This document shows, piece after piece, positions 1-11,752 of a stretch of DNA of 60,000 nucleotides. The notes below the pieces were generated by a model. That model did not search any database. It was given only the letters and a program-made list of their open reading frames with translations, and had not been told where the DNA came from. The stretch spans positions 8,034,231-8,094,230 of the forward strand of contig NC_134033.1 of the NCBI RefSeq assembly GCF_964204645.1, given 5' to 3'. The translations under genes were made by a program, and so were the position numbers. Position 1 is the first letter of the stretch. The number at the start of each line of letters is the position of its first letter. This DNA comes from Tubulanus polymorphus (lineage: Eukaryota > Nemertea > Palaeonemertea > Tubulaniformes > Tubulanidae).

Positions 1-343
1 CTCACTACTCGCAGGTGGCCCTGTTCTGATCTGATCTATCCTGAACTCAACTGAACTGAGCTGGACTGGACTTTCTGAACTATCTCAAAAATGTTGATTA
101 AATATTTATAAGTGATGACTAGAGTTGACATAAGCGTAAAACTGACATGTGAGAGAGTGCCAAACTTACAATATACTATTCAGAACTATGATGATATTAA
201 TTATCTTTCTCCAAAGTTGGTAATTACTAAATCAATAGAGTATCTACTACAATTGTTATTTTACTGATAATCATAAGATATACATCTGACATTGAAACTA
301 TAGTGTAAAATCCTCATTTCATAACACTGGAATAACCCGAGAA
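1..343. other. Gene-free flank
   Basis: No convincing coding signal. Bases about 15-75 are a low-complexity run of CTGAACT-like words. The rest is AT-rich spacer leading into the first exon of the MULE relic. Confidence 0.4.
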
Positions 344-2428
344 ATGTACCGGGAAGCAGTGAAAAGTGGCAAGGAAATTCCGTGGAAGTGCATTCGCACG
401 AAGTGCACTTTACCAGCGATACCCCAGGCAGAAAGTACACGGTTATCGTTGGGGACTGGAGCCGCACAGAGGGCGAGCCTTCGCTTGTCAACTGATGATA
501 CCTTTCCACCAATCCGAGAACCATCGATATTAGAACCGATGGATTTCGATGAATCTTCGATCAGGGATCCTGTACCAAGAGAGGTCGAAGAGCCAATGGA
601 TTTTGATGAATCTTCGATCAGAGACCCTGTACCCAGAGAGGTCGAAGACGAGGATGAAATTACATACACAAAGGTATTTTGTCAAAACTAAATTGCTTCA
701 TCTAAATAACTACGTTGAATGGAGATTAGTATTTCAATTCTTATTTTATATATGTATTTATATATGATAATGTTCCCTTTTTCAGGTATCATCTTCTTCG
801 CAGAGAGGACAAGACAAATTGTTCGATTCACTGGGCTTCTCGTACACAAAAAAACGTGCAACTAATTCAACAGTTCATTGGAGGTGCTCTGTTAGAAATA
901 AACTCATAAATTGCAAAGCATCTTCGATACAGAATGCCACGGAATACTCGAGACTTTCGGAGCACAATCATCCTCCAGGTAGGCAGATAACTAAAGTTCA
1001 TTAGATTTATCGAATTAGTTTGACTTTTTGAGGGCGGCACACGGAAAGTGAAAGTTTTTGAAACTCAATATGACAAACACAAATGAATGCAGTTTTCTGA
1101 CCCTAATTGTAATTGAAATGATCTTTGATGAATTAACTTTTGTTCTTTTAGGTGCCAGTGTCGCAGTAGCTGCTAGAATTAGCACAGAAGTGAAAAAACG
1201 GGTGAAAGAAAATGTCTTTCGCTCAGCTGCGGCAATCGTAGAGGAGGTGATGCATGAACAAATCACCGACGAAAACATGGCAATTAAATCTGTTCCAGCT
1301 CCTGACAATTTGGCGAGACAGGGCAACAGAGCGCGACAAGGCCAGCGACTCGATCACCCGAATGACTTACATTTTCATTTGGAAACTGAATTCATTGCCG
1401 AAGGGTTTTTCAGAAAAGATATTTCGGTCGGTAAGTATCGATCTATTAGCATTCTCGCTCAATCATTAATTTGAGTAAATAACTGAAACAAACAAACTTG
1501 AAAATTGAAAAATAAACACAATCGGCTTTCAAAAAATACGCTCAGAGAATCAGAGTATTTTCAACAGCTTTCATCATAGATAATATATTTTTTTCAGATT
1601 ATAGGAGACATGTCATATTCGCAACAGATAAGCAGGTCGATATCCTGAAGGCCAGCAAACGTTGGTACATGGACGCAACATTCAAAGTCGTCTTTGGAAT
1701 CGTCGAATCGGCTTTGTGGCGAGCATTGCATTCAGTCTTACCGGATTGTAGCATTCACGGATGCAGTTTTCATTGGGAGCAGGCTGTATGGCGCAAGGTA
1801 CAGGTATGTATTATTTAGTAATTTCATCACAAATTTACTGATAGTAAATTTGTGATACGCTTGATTTCTATTGCCTTATCTTATAATATTATATTCTTAT
1901 TTTGCAGGAATTAGGGCTGCAGACTGCCTATACGAGCGACGCGGGAACGCGGAGATACATCAGGAAATTGCTTTCACTGCCATAGGCTACCTGCCCGCCG
2001 ATTTAATAACTAATGTATTCAATGGACTCTGCGGGGATGCTGCGACCGAAAAACTGCGCGAATTAACCGAGTATATTCGAAACACGTGGATAAATTCGGA
2101 TATATGGTCACCAGCAGCATGGTCGGTGTATCAACGTAGCATGCGCACCAACAACGACGTCGAAGGGTGGCATACACCTCTAAATTCGAAGGCACAGAAA
2201 GGGCAGTTAAACCTCTATTTGTTGATAAGTCTTATTTTTGGAGAAGCCTTCCTCATCCCAACGCAGACTCGTCAACTAAAAGATAAAAAGGTCCTAAGGC
2301 ACCAGAGGGCTAAATACGCGCAGCTGCACGAAAAAATTTGCAGTTTATGGGACAGTTTCAGCGATGGGCGAATAGTTGTGTCCGACTTATTGAAAAGAAT
2401 TGCTCATTACGTGGCGGTATATGTGTAA
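344..2428 (+). pseudogene. FLYWCH/MULE transposase-derived gene, five exons, broken
   Basis: I infer exons 344-673, 786-978, 1152-1430, 1598-1803 and 1908-2428. All introns have GT-AG ends and the phases match across every junction. Exon 1 holds a duplicated acidic peptide (SSIRDPVPREVE). Exon 2 is a FLYWCH-type zinc finger with the W, two C and HNH pattern. Exons 3-5 match Mutator-like (MULE) transposases: HVIFATDKQ, the first catalytic Asp in YMDATFK, the CxxH block GCSFHWEQAVW, and the NDVEGWH block with the likely Glu. The stretch that normally separates the first and second acidic residues (roughly 60 residues) is missing, so the second catalytic Asp is gone. A one-base shift near 1978 throws exon 5 out of frame. 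It is a relic, either of a spliced transposon gene or of a domesticated copy that later died. The family is clear; the exon 1 start is less certain. Confidence 0.75.
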
Positions 2429-3340
2429 CAATATTGTGAATGTGAACTGTAGATTCCCCACTTTTTTATCTGTGATATTGTAAATTAAAATTCTCAAAAG
2501 CATTATTTCCTATAGAATCAATAAATCTAAACTATTATATCGTAAGATGGTCTTGTGTTGGATTATTGCTGTTCTAAATTTACAGAAATTGAAACGATAT
2601 GACATTTACGCAAAATCCGATTTTGCAAAATGAGGACGTGCAAGGGGTTCGCATTAAGGACACTATATCTGTATTAAGTACGAAAATATACACGAAACCT
2701 GTCAAATGCCATGAATTCATTGTGGGCCATACTCACAATTACAAAATAATGCTCCTCAACATGTAATAAAGGAAGTTCCTAATCTTACACTTCAATAAAG
2801 TTTACAGAAACCAGAGCAAAAGCCAGGCTAATAGTGTAATTTCTAACCAAAATTGTTTTCTTTATTTCATAGAAATACATAATTTCGTTTTTTAGTATCG
2901 GAGAATTTCTTGTTCCAAAGAAAACAGCAGCACCATAGCCAGTAACGCAAAATCTAATCAAACACAAAACCCCTAAATGTAATTGCAGTGAAGATCTTTT
3001 TATTCACTTTCGTACAAAATATAATATTTACACATACAAAATATCAGACAGAATCATAAACATCATAATTTTGTCTCAAATTACGGTATATTCAATTTGT
3101 AAACTAATATTGATTAATTGAATAAAATTAACTCATTTTTGGTTAAAAAAAATCAAGTTCACAAAGCATTTAAAGGTCTTAAATTACAATATATTAAAGT
3201 CGAAAAATATTGATTAATTGAATAAAATGAAATTGAACGTTATCTTTCATTATGATTTCATTACTTTTATTTATCTGTAAATTGGCAGAAAAGAAAGTTT
3301 GCAGACCTCGGCAATTTCGTAATCATAGCCTTCTTGAACT
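2429..3340. other. AT-rich intergenic DNA
   Basis: No gene seen. A short phrase, ATTGATTAATTGAATAAAAT, occurs at about 3110-3128 and again near 3209-3228, so this is probably old repeat DNA. Confidence 0.4.
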
Positions 3341-3348
3341 AATTATAT

Positions 3349-3725
3349 GTGACAATATTGCGGGTGTCTCCATGGCGTAGCTTGTAGAGTGTCCGCCTCG
3401 TAGTCCGTAGGTTCCGGGATCGAATCCCACGCTGGGAATACTGCACGCATTAGTGGGCCGAGTTTGCCAGTGGGCCGAGTCAGTGGTCCGACTCGGCAAT
3501 GGGACGAGTTGGCAGTGGGCCGAGATGCCGGTGATTCCAATTAACTGTCGCTGATTGGCTGATTAACGCCGCGCATGCGTACAGAGGTGCGTGACTTAGA
3601 AAAATCAAGGAAAGTGTGGAGAATGGAGTTAGAGAAAAATAGAGCGGATCGAGCGAGGCTCGAACCCCGGGCCAGTAATTTACTAGCGCAGCATCATACC
3701 ACTAGACCACCGAGCTCGCTGACAA
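3349..3725. repeat. tRNA-like SINE-type repeat pair
   Basis: Two tRNA-like modules face each other. On the plus strand (about 3367-3438) there is an A-box-like TGGCGTAGCTTGTAGAG and a B-box GGGATCGAATCCC. On the minus strand (about 3720-3648) there is TGGTCTAGTGGTATGATG and GGTTCGAGCC, resembling a proline tRNA in its 5' half. Neither folds into a clean cloverleaf. Between them are several copies of GTGGGCCGAGT. I read this as tRNA-derived SINE heads rather than functional tRNA genes. Confidence 0.55.
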
Positions 3726-3729
3726 TCGG

Positions 3730-5305
3730 CCGAATGTTTTAACTACAGCCTTACCTTACCCTAACCTATCCCTTCCGGTACGAACATTCCAGAGTAATCC
3801 GTACGCGTGTGTACGAATAGCCTACGGAATTATTTTTTATTTGTACGTGTCCGTACGAATAGCCACTTCGTGAACTATTATATATAATATTGAACTATAT
3901 TTAATACGTGAAAGTTAAATCGATTTACAAAGATTCAGTTTCGTAAAAGCGCTTATGGGTTGTCATGATTTTGACAGTGATACTCTTGTTGTAGCTTAGA
4001 ATTATCCCTGTGGCTCTGGTTACAGAGTCCGTAAATGGAGTGCGATAGCTCCGGTTACGGAGTACAGTTTTAGCGCATGTGCATTACAGTAAGATTCTGA
4101 ATTGTAATATTGGGATTATATATTTGATTAGATCGAGATCAAACCAAAAAGTAGTAGAGCACTTTACCCACTGCGCCACAGCACACGACTGGAGGTTGGG
4201 TGAGTTAATTTATATAAAGCCTCACCTTACCAAAACCCTAATCCTTCACACATGCGCATACGTAGATATAGTGCAGATTACTCCATAACTGGAGCCATTA
4301 TGTAAAATTATCCCAGATGTACAACTAGGGCAGGCCTATATACAGTCAACCCATATATACCGACCCCTCCCATATAGGCCTACCGCCACCCCACCCTCAC
4401 ACCAGGTTTTTTCAATGAATGGAACATTAGGCTTGAAATCTAAAGATGGTAAAAGTGCAGATCCACACCTCTTGCAAATTTTTAATCAAATGTATTACAG
4501 ATCACAAATGATATTTGAAAAGTGTTTGAAAGAAACTTAAAAAGCCTCAGGCCCTGTACAGCAAGGCCTAGTAGCTACTAAAAATTTCTAGGTGGTTACA
4601 GGTAAAAATAATTAGGGATGTTCTTGATGAGACTGTATTACCTGGGACACTGGATGATCAAAGCTACAGTTCACCCCAATACATCTACAACGCCACTAGC
4701 CCCTGTGCTCTTCACCCAGTCGTGAGAGGGGTCGGTTTGAGCCTGAGTCCAAGAACTGTTGTCTCCTATGACTTGTTGAAAATAACTTCTCATTCTCAGT
4801 CGACACGTTTAATGCTCGGTGCTTACCAACTACGATTTCAATAAATAAACTAGGCCCTACCTACACTTAACTTTTCATTGTTAAGACTTTCAATAATTAT
4901 ATATTTGAAGTGGCTAAAAATTGTCACCAAAAATATTTTAGTACGTCTTTTGTTTTCACTCATAAACGCGTCAACGCTTGCCAGCATGAAAAATCAGTGT
5001 CTTAGCAACACAACAATAGATGCTGCTCTGCGTGACTCGTTGAATCTCATACATGAAATACGACAAACTAATCAAATAAATACAACAGTAAGAACAAGAA
5101 ATATCAGAGGTTTTTAGGCCTGATGATAGTTTGCTTGAAATTAAAGTTGGTTAAGATTCAAGGAATGAGTGAGGGAGGGAGTGAGTGAGTGGAAGTGTCA
5201 AACGGAGGAAAACAAGCTCACAGAATTAGAATAATGGGCGGGGGGTACCAGTAAAGCGAGAAAAACTTTTATTCAAATTAACACATTTATCCATATTTTT
5301 AGCTC
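3730..5305. other. Gene-free repeat-rich spacer
   Basis: No supported gene. Short duplicated phrases such as GTACGAATAGCC (about 3810 and 3855) and several AGGCCTA words indicate decayed repeats. Confidence 0.4.
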
Positions 5306-5308
5306 CGC

Positions 5309-5830
5309 TGTGACCGAAGGTCAGCAGAGTTAATGGGTTAGGGGGTGAGCCGTTGTCGTCCGTTCGTTAGTTCATTCGTTCGTTTGTGCGTCTGTCAACT
5401 TTTTCTTCAAATAGCTACTAGTCCTACAGTTTTAATCAGATCAATTCCAAATTTGGCATAAATGTTCTATGGACCAAGGCCTATAAAGTTACAGATCCAT
5501 TTTTTTGGATTCGTCCAAAAAAATTCCAGCCCCAGGGGCGCCCCTGGGGTGGAATTTCTATTTCTTCAAATTGCTACTAGTCCTACAGTTTTGATCCAAT
5601 CAATTCCAAATTTGGTATCAATGTTCTATGGACCATTGCCTATGAAGTTAAAGAGCCATTTTTTGGATTCGTCCAAAAAAATTCCAGCCCCAGGGGCGCC
5701 CCTGTGGGTGGAATTTCTATTTCTTCAAATTGCTATCATTCCTAGAGTTTTAATCAGATCAAGTCCAAATTTGGTATGAATGTTCTATGGACCATTACCT
5801 ACAGTACAGAGCCCTTTTTGGATTTGGCTA
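5309..5830 (+). repeat. Tandem repeat, about 159-base unit, three copies
   Basis: Copies begin near 5402, 5562 and 5720 with TTTCTTCAAATTGCTA. Each carries CCAAATTTGGTAT and ATGTTCTATGGACCA, and the first two end in CCAGCCCCAGGGGCGCCCCT. A leader with CGTTCGTTAGTTCATTCGTT precedes them. The open frame through this block is a by-product of the repeat. The third copy abuts the Penelope remnant. Confidence 0.8.
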
Positions 5831-7615
5831 AAAGGGGGCACGCCTAGGTATGCAGCTTCTATTTCTTCAAAAATTATAGCGGCATTATCAAAATCAAAAT
5901 TGTGTCTAGTTTCATAAACATGATTAACTACTCCACTCTCGGGTTTGAAATTTTTGACGTCATTTTTATGTTCTCTGAGGCGCTTGTTGAGGCGCTTATG
6001 TTCTCTGACGCCCAGTTCCACCAATATGTATTTTATTACAGATTTTGCAAGGGATTTTTTATACACCAATGTTCAAAGGTTAGGTTTTGCAGGAATTGTG
6101 AGTTAAGTTATGACTAAGTTCATTATTGTAAGTGAAAACGAGCTGTTTGTTAAGGAGATGAAGGGGGTTATTGATTTTTCCAAAAAAGGAACAAAAGGTA
6201 CGACGATGGGCTGTTTCTGTGGGCGCAAAACTTGAGAATTACAAAAATGAGTGCGACGGGCCTCGAAAACGAGCATTATTCAAAAGGTTGTTGGGATAAG
6301 CTAACTTATTAAGGTAATTCCTGATCAGGGTGAGTTCATCATCTAGAAAAAGGAGGTCGCAAATCCTAAAAGCGCGAAGAAATAATCCTTGAGCAACACC
6401 GAGTTTTATGCTATAAGTAGTAAAGGAAAAATAATGCAAGTAGGATCCAGAATGAGTGGGTTTCCTTTAAACTGAGCATTTCAAACACTACAGATAATTA
6501 TGAATGCACACATCTAAAAATGGGATTTTTCCATCAACTTCCAATTCAAATGTGAAGTTCAACGAGGGGTAAAAAGAGTTAATGATTGAGAGAAATAAAT
6601 CAATATAAAAATTGCCAGGAATAAGTGCAAGAACGTCATCAACATATCGTAACCAAAGCTTAGGGGGAGTGCTAGTGTAGAGAGGTAATAGTTCAACAGT
6701 AATAGTTTCAACATGTTCGTGAAATAAATTTGCTAAAATAGGGCTAAGGGGGTTCTCCATGGACATGCCAAAGACCTGTTCAAAATATGAATTATTAAAA
6801 CTGAAAAAGGAGTTATGAGTGCAAATTTCAATTAATTCAGTGATAGAATCAGTAGGAATATCAAAATTGAAGTCTAATGAGGGTAGTTTACGTTTGAGAA
6901 AATCCAAGGTAGGCGCGAGAGGGACATTGGTAAACAGAGAGCTAGCGTCGAACAAGATGAATTTATCATTACCAGGAATAATGTTTCTTAAACGTTCAAA
7001 AGTAAATCTTGGTTGTGCCGTAAGTGCGAGGGGGGAAAGGAACTAAGAACCGGGGATAATTGTTTAGCCAGAAATTTGGATAAGCGATAAGAGGGAAAGT
7101 TGCAGTTCGATACGATAGGGCGCAGGGGAACATCTTGTTTGTTAATTTTAGGCTGCCCGTAATATATGGGAGAGAGGGAAGGCGAGATCGGAATTTCAAA
7201 AGAATGTCTTAAGAATCCGGGAAACGTTTGATAATATCAGAAAGACTCTTTTTGAATGAAGCTTGCATCCGAGAAAGAGGGTTGGATTTAAATGGTTTGT
7301 ATACATTGGAATCACCAAGAAGGGAGAACATTTTTTGATATCTCGCAGATATCTAACAGAACAATTTTACCACCTTTATCGGCTTCAGAAATACGAACAG
7401 AGTCCAATTTTTTGAGTTCCGGCGAGGTAAAAATTGAGAATAGTTAATCCGAAGATTATCACAGATAGTTTGTAAGTTCATAAACAAAAAACTATAGTCC
7501 AAATTTGACGACGAGTTTTTGCGAAGTTCTAAATCAGACATAAAATCCAGAATATTCGACTTACAGTGGGGTAGAGAGAAATCCAAGAAGTTGATATGTT
7601 GAGAGCGTAGCTGAG
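5785..7615 (-). pseudogene. Penelope-like retroelement: reverse transcriptase plus GIY-YIG remnant
   Basis: Read leftward from about 7600, five broken frames give the Penelope order. First is an N-terminal region with a LLPRRNSKK-type block (7586-7353). Then come a SLPYI...KLTNK block (7199-6996), the RT core (6955-6488) with SLFTN, MENPLSP and RYVDD, and a thumb region with GVAQGLFLRAFRICD (6439-6239). Last is a GIY-YIG-like tail with LREHKND and VVNHVYE (6069-5785). RYVDD is intact, but the usual MGNPLSP is MENPLSP. Frameshifts separate every block, so it is dead. It copied itself through RNA when active; no terminal repeats were identified. Confidence 0.85.
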
Positions 7616-7845
7616 GAGAGATTCACAATGATGTCGGTGTTGCTACACTTAGTTCTCTGGGGAGTGGTGATACTGACCTCCGAGGAATGATCTTATACAC
7701 TTTATCTATAGCGGATCTGTTGCTATTTTCGTTGTTGATATGCCAGTTCCCTTACTTTTCACTGCCGATTTAACCTCGACTTTATATTATTTCCGGCGGC
7801 AGGAGGCCCCTTCACGTCCGTAGACGCAATCCAGTTATTTTGGGA

Positions 7846-9010
7846 AGTTTTGAAGACACTTCAATGTAATGTCTTGATGTTTGGGTTACACAATATGTAT
7901 CTACCCTAGACACATCTTCAGCCCAAAAACTGGCCCTGTCAGAATCAAGATGGCCGACTGGCAGCCATTGTTGTTCGCCAAAATCAGCACTTTTTACACA
8001 AGTTTTTGAGGGAAATTTTGAAGACGCTTTGATTAATTACCTTGATCTTTTGTATGTATTTCAATCCTCCAAGGGCCCATCAGCATAAGAAAAATTGGGT
8101 CGATCGGACTCGAGATGGTCGTCCTATGACTTTTTTAGTGCCCAAAAATGTCAATTTTGGCCAGAATTCTAGGTCCTGTAGCTTCCTACTGGTTTGCCAT
8201 TTCTCATTGCAATTTGTGATGGGTATACCTGAGACAGATATTTTTGATCAGCAAATTATGACGCAATTGGCGGCCATTTTGGTGTCATCAGTACTCATTT
8301 GTAGGTGGGAAAAAGTTTTTCCACATTATATCAAAAATACATAAAGAGGAGTATTTTTGATTATATTAATACCTATTGTGTTACTACAATCAATTGGAAA
8401 GTTCTAGCCCATAACGTGTTCTATGATTTTGGTGAATTTCAAGGTCATTGGTTTTTGTATATGGCCACCAGGGGGCATTGAATAATACAATAACTTAGTG
8501 TTTCCATATTATATTTGTACCTACGCATATTTTGTTACCACAATCAATTGTAAAGTTTTAGCTCATTACATCGTCTATGATTGTGGTGAGTTTTAAGGAC
8601 ATTAGTTATTCTATATGGTCCCCAGGGGGCGTTGAATAGTAGAATAACTTAGTATTTCCTTATTATATTGGTACCTAGGCATATTTTGTTATCATGATCA
8701 ATTGCAAAGTTGTAGTTCATGACATGTTCTAAGATTGTGGTGAGTTTCAAGGACATTGGGTTGATTTGCATATGGCCACCAGGGGGCATTGAATAGTAAA
8801 GTAACTTTGTATTTCCATATTAAATTGGTAACGAGGCATATTTTGTTATCACAATCAATAATCGTAGCTGTTGACATGTTCTATGATTGTGGTGGGTTTC
8901 AAGGTCATTGGTTTTTTACATAGTCACCAGGGGGTGTTGAATATTAAAATTGTTAGATTGTTGAGCATTTGAAACCGCTTCCCAAGTGGGCATGGTGTCC
9001 CTGGACCCCT
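7846..9010 (+). repeat. Large dispersed repeat with internal 156-base tandem array (copy A)
   Basis: The left part (7846-8345) contains CTTCAGCCCAAAAACTGGCC and AAGATGGCCGACTGGCAGCC. It is followed by about four units of roughly 156 bases, with GCATATTTTGTTA recurring at about 8526, 8682 and 8838 and the phrase CCAGGGGGC in each. It ends with AAGTGGGCATGGTGTCCCTG. The same parts occur inverted at 29465-31880 and 33776-34210. No protein is encoded. Confidence 0.8.
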
Positions 9011-9120
9011 AGTTTACTTTAGACCAGCACCAGGTTGTGCCTTCGTCACGCTATCTTATCTATGAGGAGTTGCATTTAGTTTAATAAGTAAAAACGCTAC
9101 ACTTTTACAGAAACGGACTC

Positions 9121-10593
9121 ATGATGAATAGCAGAAAAGAAATTCGCCGTCTGTCGAAAGATGAACTTCCACCAGGAGCGCAGATGTTATCTCGTGAAGA
9201 AGCGTTAAACATGCTGTGGAAGAGAATTAACAATCACCCCAAGCGGATGGAAGTGTGAGTACCAGTATTCATTTTTAGCAACTCATTGCGTAAACTTCCG
9301 AAGGTCGTAGAAATCGAGTAAATTTAGATGATTGCAGTCTGGTTTACGCTTAGCCCTATATCATGCTAGTGGGAAAATGAACTCTCCCTTCTTACTCAAA
9401 TATTGTTAGGTATCTGCAGGTAGGCTATAGGCAAGATCATTAGAAATATTGTATTGGCCCAATATGTAGTTAGCACTTTACCATCAAACCTTGCAAAATA
9501 CGATTTGGTTAAATAGAAAAACCAATTTGATAGTTTTTCGTGCCTCAATCTCTCCTTGCTTGACCAGGGAATTAGATTCTCTTATGTAGACGTTGTAGCT
9601 TCGAGAAGCGTTTACACTATGACTAGTTTTACTAAATTGGTCTATACCTGGTACAGACCAAATGGAGCGCGTTCACCTAGCATTGTCGAATTCGCTACAA
9701 ATGGTCTAGTTATCTTTGAGTTATCAACGCATGATGTCCTGTTATTTATTGAGAACATTTTTTGAAGAATGGTTCATCGTGACACAGCAATCTACTATGC
9801 CAGGAATGGTAAATTCTAGGACATCTTCAAAACAATATATAAAGATGTATACTCTATGACTAGCACATGTAAGAGACAGGTTTAATGATATACATGATTA
9901 CCAGACAAAGTGGTGGGAGTTATTATGGTTGTATCATGTCTGTGGCCATGTGGAATATGTGCTACCACAATAACTCAAAAACCAGTTGCAATAGAATCTT
10001 GAAATTTTCATGATAAACATGCACCCTATTCAATTTAATTGCATTTTGTGATTTGATTTATTTTGATGTTTGAATTCAGGTGGCCTTTCACATATGGTTT
10101 AGGATTGTTGAGCGCTGCGTCGATCGTACCCGGAATCATCTACACGAACAAAGTACGCAACACGTTTAAACTACGTGGTTTTGGAACTTTGATCACGTAC
10201 GGGCCGTGCGTCGTAGTACCAGCCATGTTCGTCGTTCTTGGCCAGACGATCGCTGTCACGAATAAACTCGTTCTGGGAGAATTCACCTGCACGTCATGCG
10301 CACAGGTTCGTAGTGCTGTAACACAGTTGAGCGTCGGATGGGCGTGGCCGGGAATGCTCACGCCGATGCTGTGTTTCATGGTTGCACGGAAGTACAACCC
10401 GACGGCGCTCCCCGCGCTGAAAAATTTCGGCGATCTAGGTCGATTTTTGTGGAAGATTTACCGACCATCGAAAGGTATCTTGGGATTTAGTTTCGTTTTG
10501 CAGACACTCGCTGCGGCATTTGTCATCGATCAGCAACTTACGGCGAACGTTAAATTGAACGAGGAAGATAGAACGCTAGTGAAAGTTCGATAA
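9121..10593 (+). CDS. TMEM126A/B-like mitochondrial inner-membrane protein
   Basis: Exon 1 is 9121-9254 with donor GTGAGT. Exon 2 is 10080-10593 with acceptor TTCAG. The split codon GT|G gives valine and joins the frame to WPFTYGLG. The product is about 215 residues, close to animal TMEM126 proteins (about 195-230). It has several hydrophobic segments (GLGLLSAASIVPGIIY, PCVVVPAMFVVLGQTIAV, VGWAWPGMLTPMLCFMVA, ILGFSFVLQTLAAAFVI) and the family's CTSC pair before the third segment. Known family members sit in the mitochondrial inner membrane and help assemble respiratory complex I (TMEM126B) or insert membrane subunits (TMEM126A). Which paralogue this is cannot be told. A TTTTACAG just before the first ATG suggests an upstream untranslated exon. 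It is the only apparently intact host gene in the window. Confidence 0.85.
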
Positions 10594-10611
10594 AATTCAG
10601 GAATTTATACC

Positions 10612-10617
10612 AATAAA
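10612..10617 (+). other. Polyadenylation signal of the TMEM126-like gene
   Basis: AATAAA lies 19 bases after the stop codon. A second A-rich AATAAAAT follows near 10690, so alternative ends are possible. Confidence 0.6.
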
Positions 10618-10619
10618 GC

Positions 10620-11511
10620 GCATCAGATTAGAAAAACATATTCATTTTTGTAGAGCGATTGATTGTTATTTAAGTAGGTGAAATTGAAAAATAAAATCTT
10701 GAAATAGATGGAGAATTTTAATTGTTTTTTGCCCACTTGGGGCACCAGTGGGCTATTATTACATTCAGTGTGATAGTATGTGATGTAGCTGTAGATCAAT
10801 ACATATTGATACTAGTCTAATGCATCAGTTATTGTTGTGGTGGGAAGTGATGGGCCTTGAAATTTGGTGTGTAGTCAATCATTGTATATAAACTAATGCC
10901 AATTGCTATTCATGGGTGTGAAAAGGATCGAATGAGAAATACCCCACCATTCAAACCATTGGTATAGTGTATTTGCAAGTTCTTGGTTGCTGATTGGCAG
11001 AAATTTTGTTGGCTTGCACTGGGTTTGACTGGGTCATGGGGAATCTCTTATTAAACTACATGTTTGTGCTTCCAATACAATCAACATCGGTTAATCTGTT
11101 TCCGGTTAAACCGTATAAGCTTATTCCGTATAAATAAATTTGTCCCGTTTTTCAGTAATGTTATTCCCTTTCTGTGTTGATTCGTACTCCTTAGCCTAAT
11201 CCATATTTTCACATATTCCATAGATAAATGCATGGTCCCATTGTCCAACTTAATGTAAATCCTTGTGTAATCCATATCAGCTGTCTGTCGGGAACTTTTT
11301 TTCACTTGAAGTGAAAAAAAGTATAAACATCTGTAATCTACTGTGGTCAGTAGGAAATATGAGGAACTCCAAAACACACTCAAGTTAATCCATCAATATC
11401 ATAGCTAGTCTCAAGCTTCACTTAATATCCATCGACTTCAGTAGTGAGGTCGAGTTAATTTTAGTCCAGATGCTATTATTTGTCAATAAGCAAAAATCCT
11501 TTGATGAATCG
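10620..11511. other. Intergenic DNA
   Basis: No gene seen. Near 10735, CCCACTTGGGGCACCAGTGGG is a short imperfect palindrome. The open minus-strand frame at 11081-11383 shows no recognisable motif and has poor composition. Confidence 0.4.
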
Positions 11512-11752
11512 CAGGGGCGGATCTAGGATTTTCCATGGGGGGTGTCCAATGAGAAAAAAGGGCACTCTTTACGAAACACAACGTACTCCGGATACTTCTA
11601 CACCATTTTAGGGGGTGCTTTCGGTCATTTCATGAGTTGAAAAAATGTTAGGTGGAAAACCTTGGTCAAAAAAATTTAGGGTGACAATTTTGAGGGCACT
11701 TCAAAGTTAAGGGGGGTCCGGCCACCCCCACATCCCCCCTAGATCCGCCCCT
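11512..11752. mobile_element. hAT-like MITE, about 240 bases
   Basis: The left end AGGGGCGGATCTAGG is matched inverted at the right end (CCTAGATCCGCCCCT). Flanks are GAATCGC and GAATTGC, an imperfect 7-base target duplication. Terminal CAGGGG is typical of hAT elements, which make 8-base duplications. There is no coding capacity. Confidence 0.7.

Noticed and set aside
319-669. Minus-strand open frame opposite exon 1 of the MULE relic
   Set aside because: It mirrors the duplicated acidic peptide on the plus strand; the plus strand has matching splice phases.
3367-3725. Functional tRNA genes
   Set aside because: A and B boxes are present but acceptor, anticodon and T stems do not pair properly; SINE-derived is a better reading.
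5462-5779. 105-residue plus-strand frame
   Set aside because: Lies in the 159-base tandem repeat and has repeat-driven composition.
8042-8344. 100-residue plus-strand frame, and its inverted counterparts near 30143-30505 and 31363-31842
   Set aside because: Same dispersed repeat each time, with frames not conserved as protein and no known domain.
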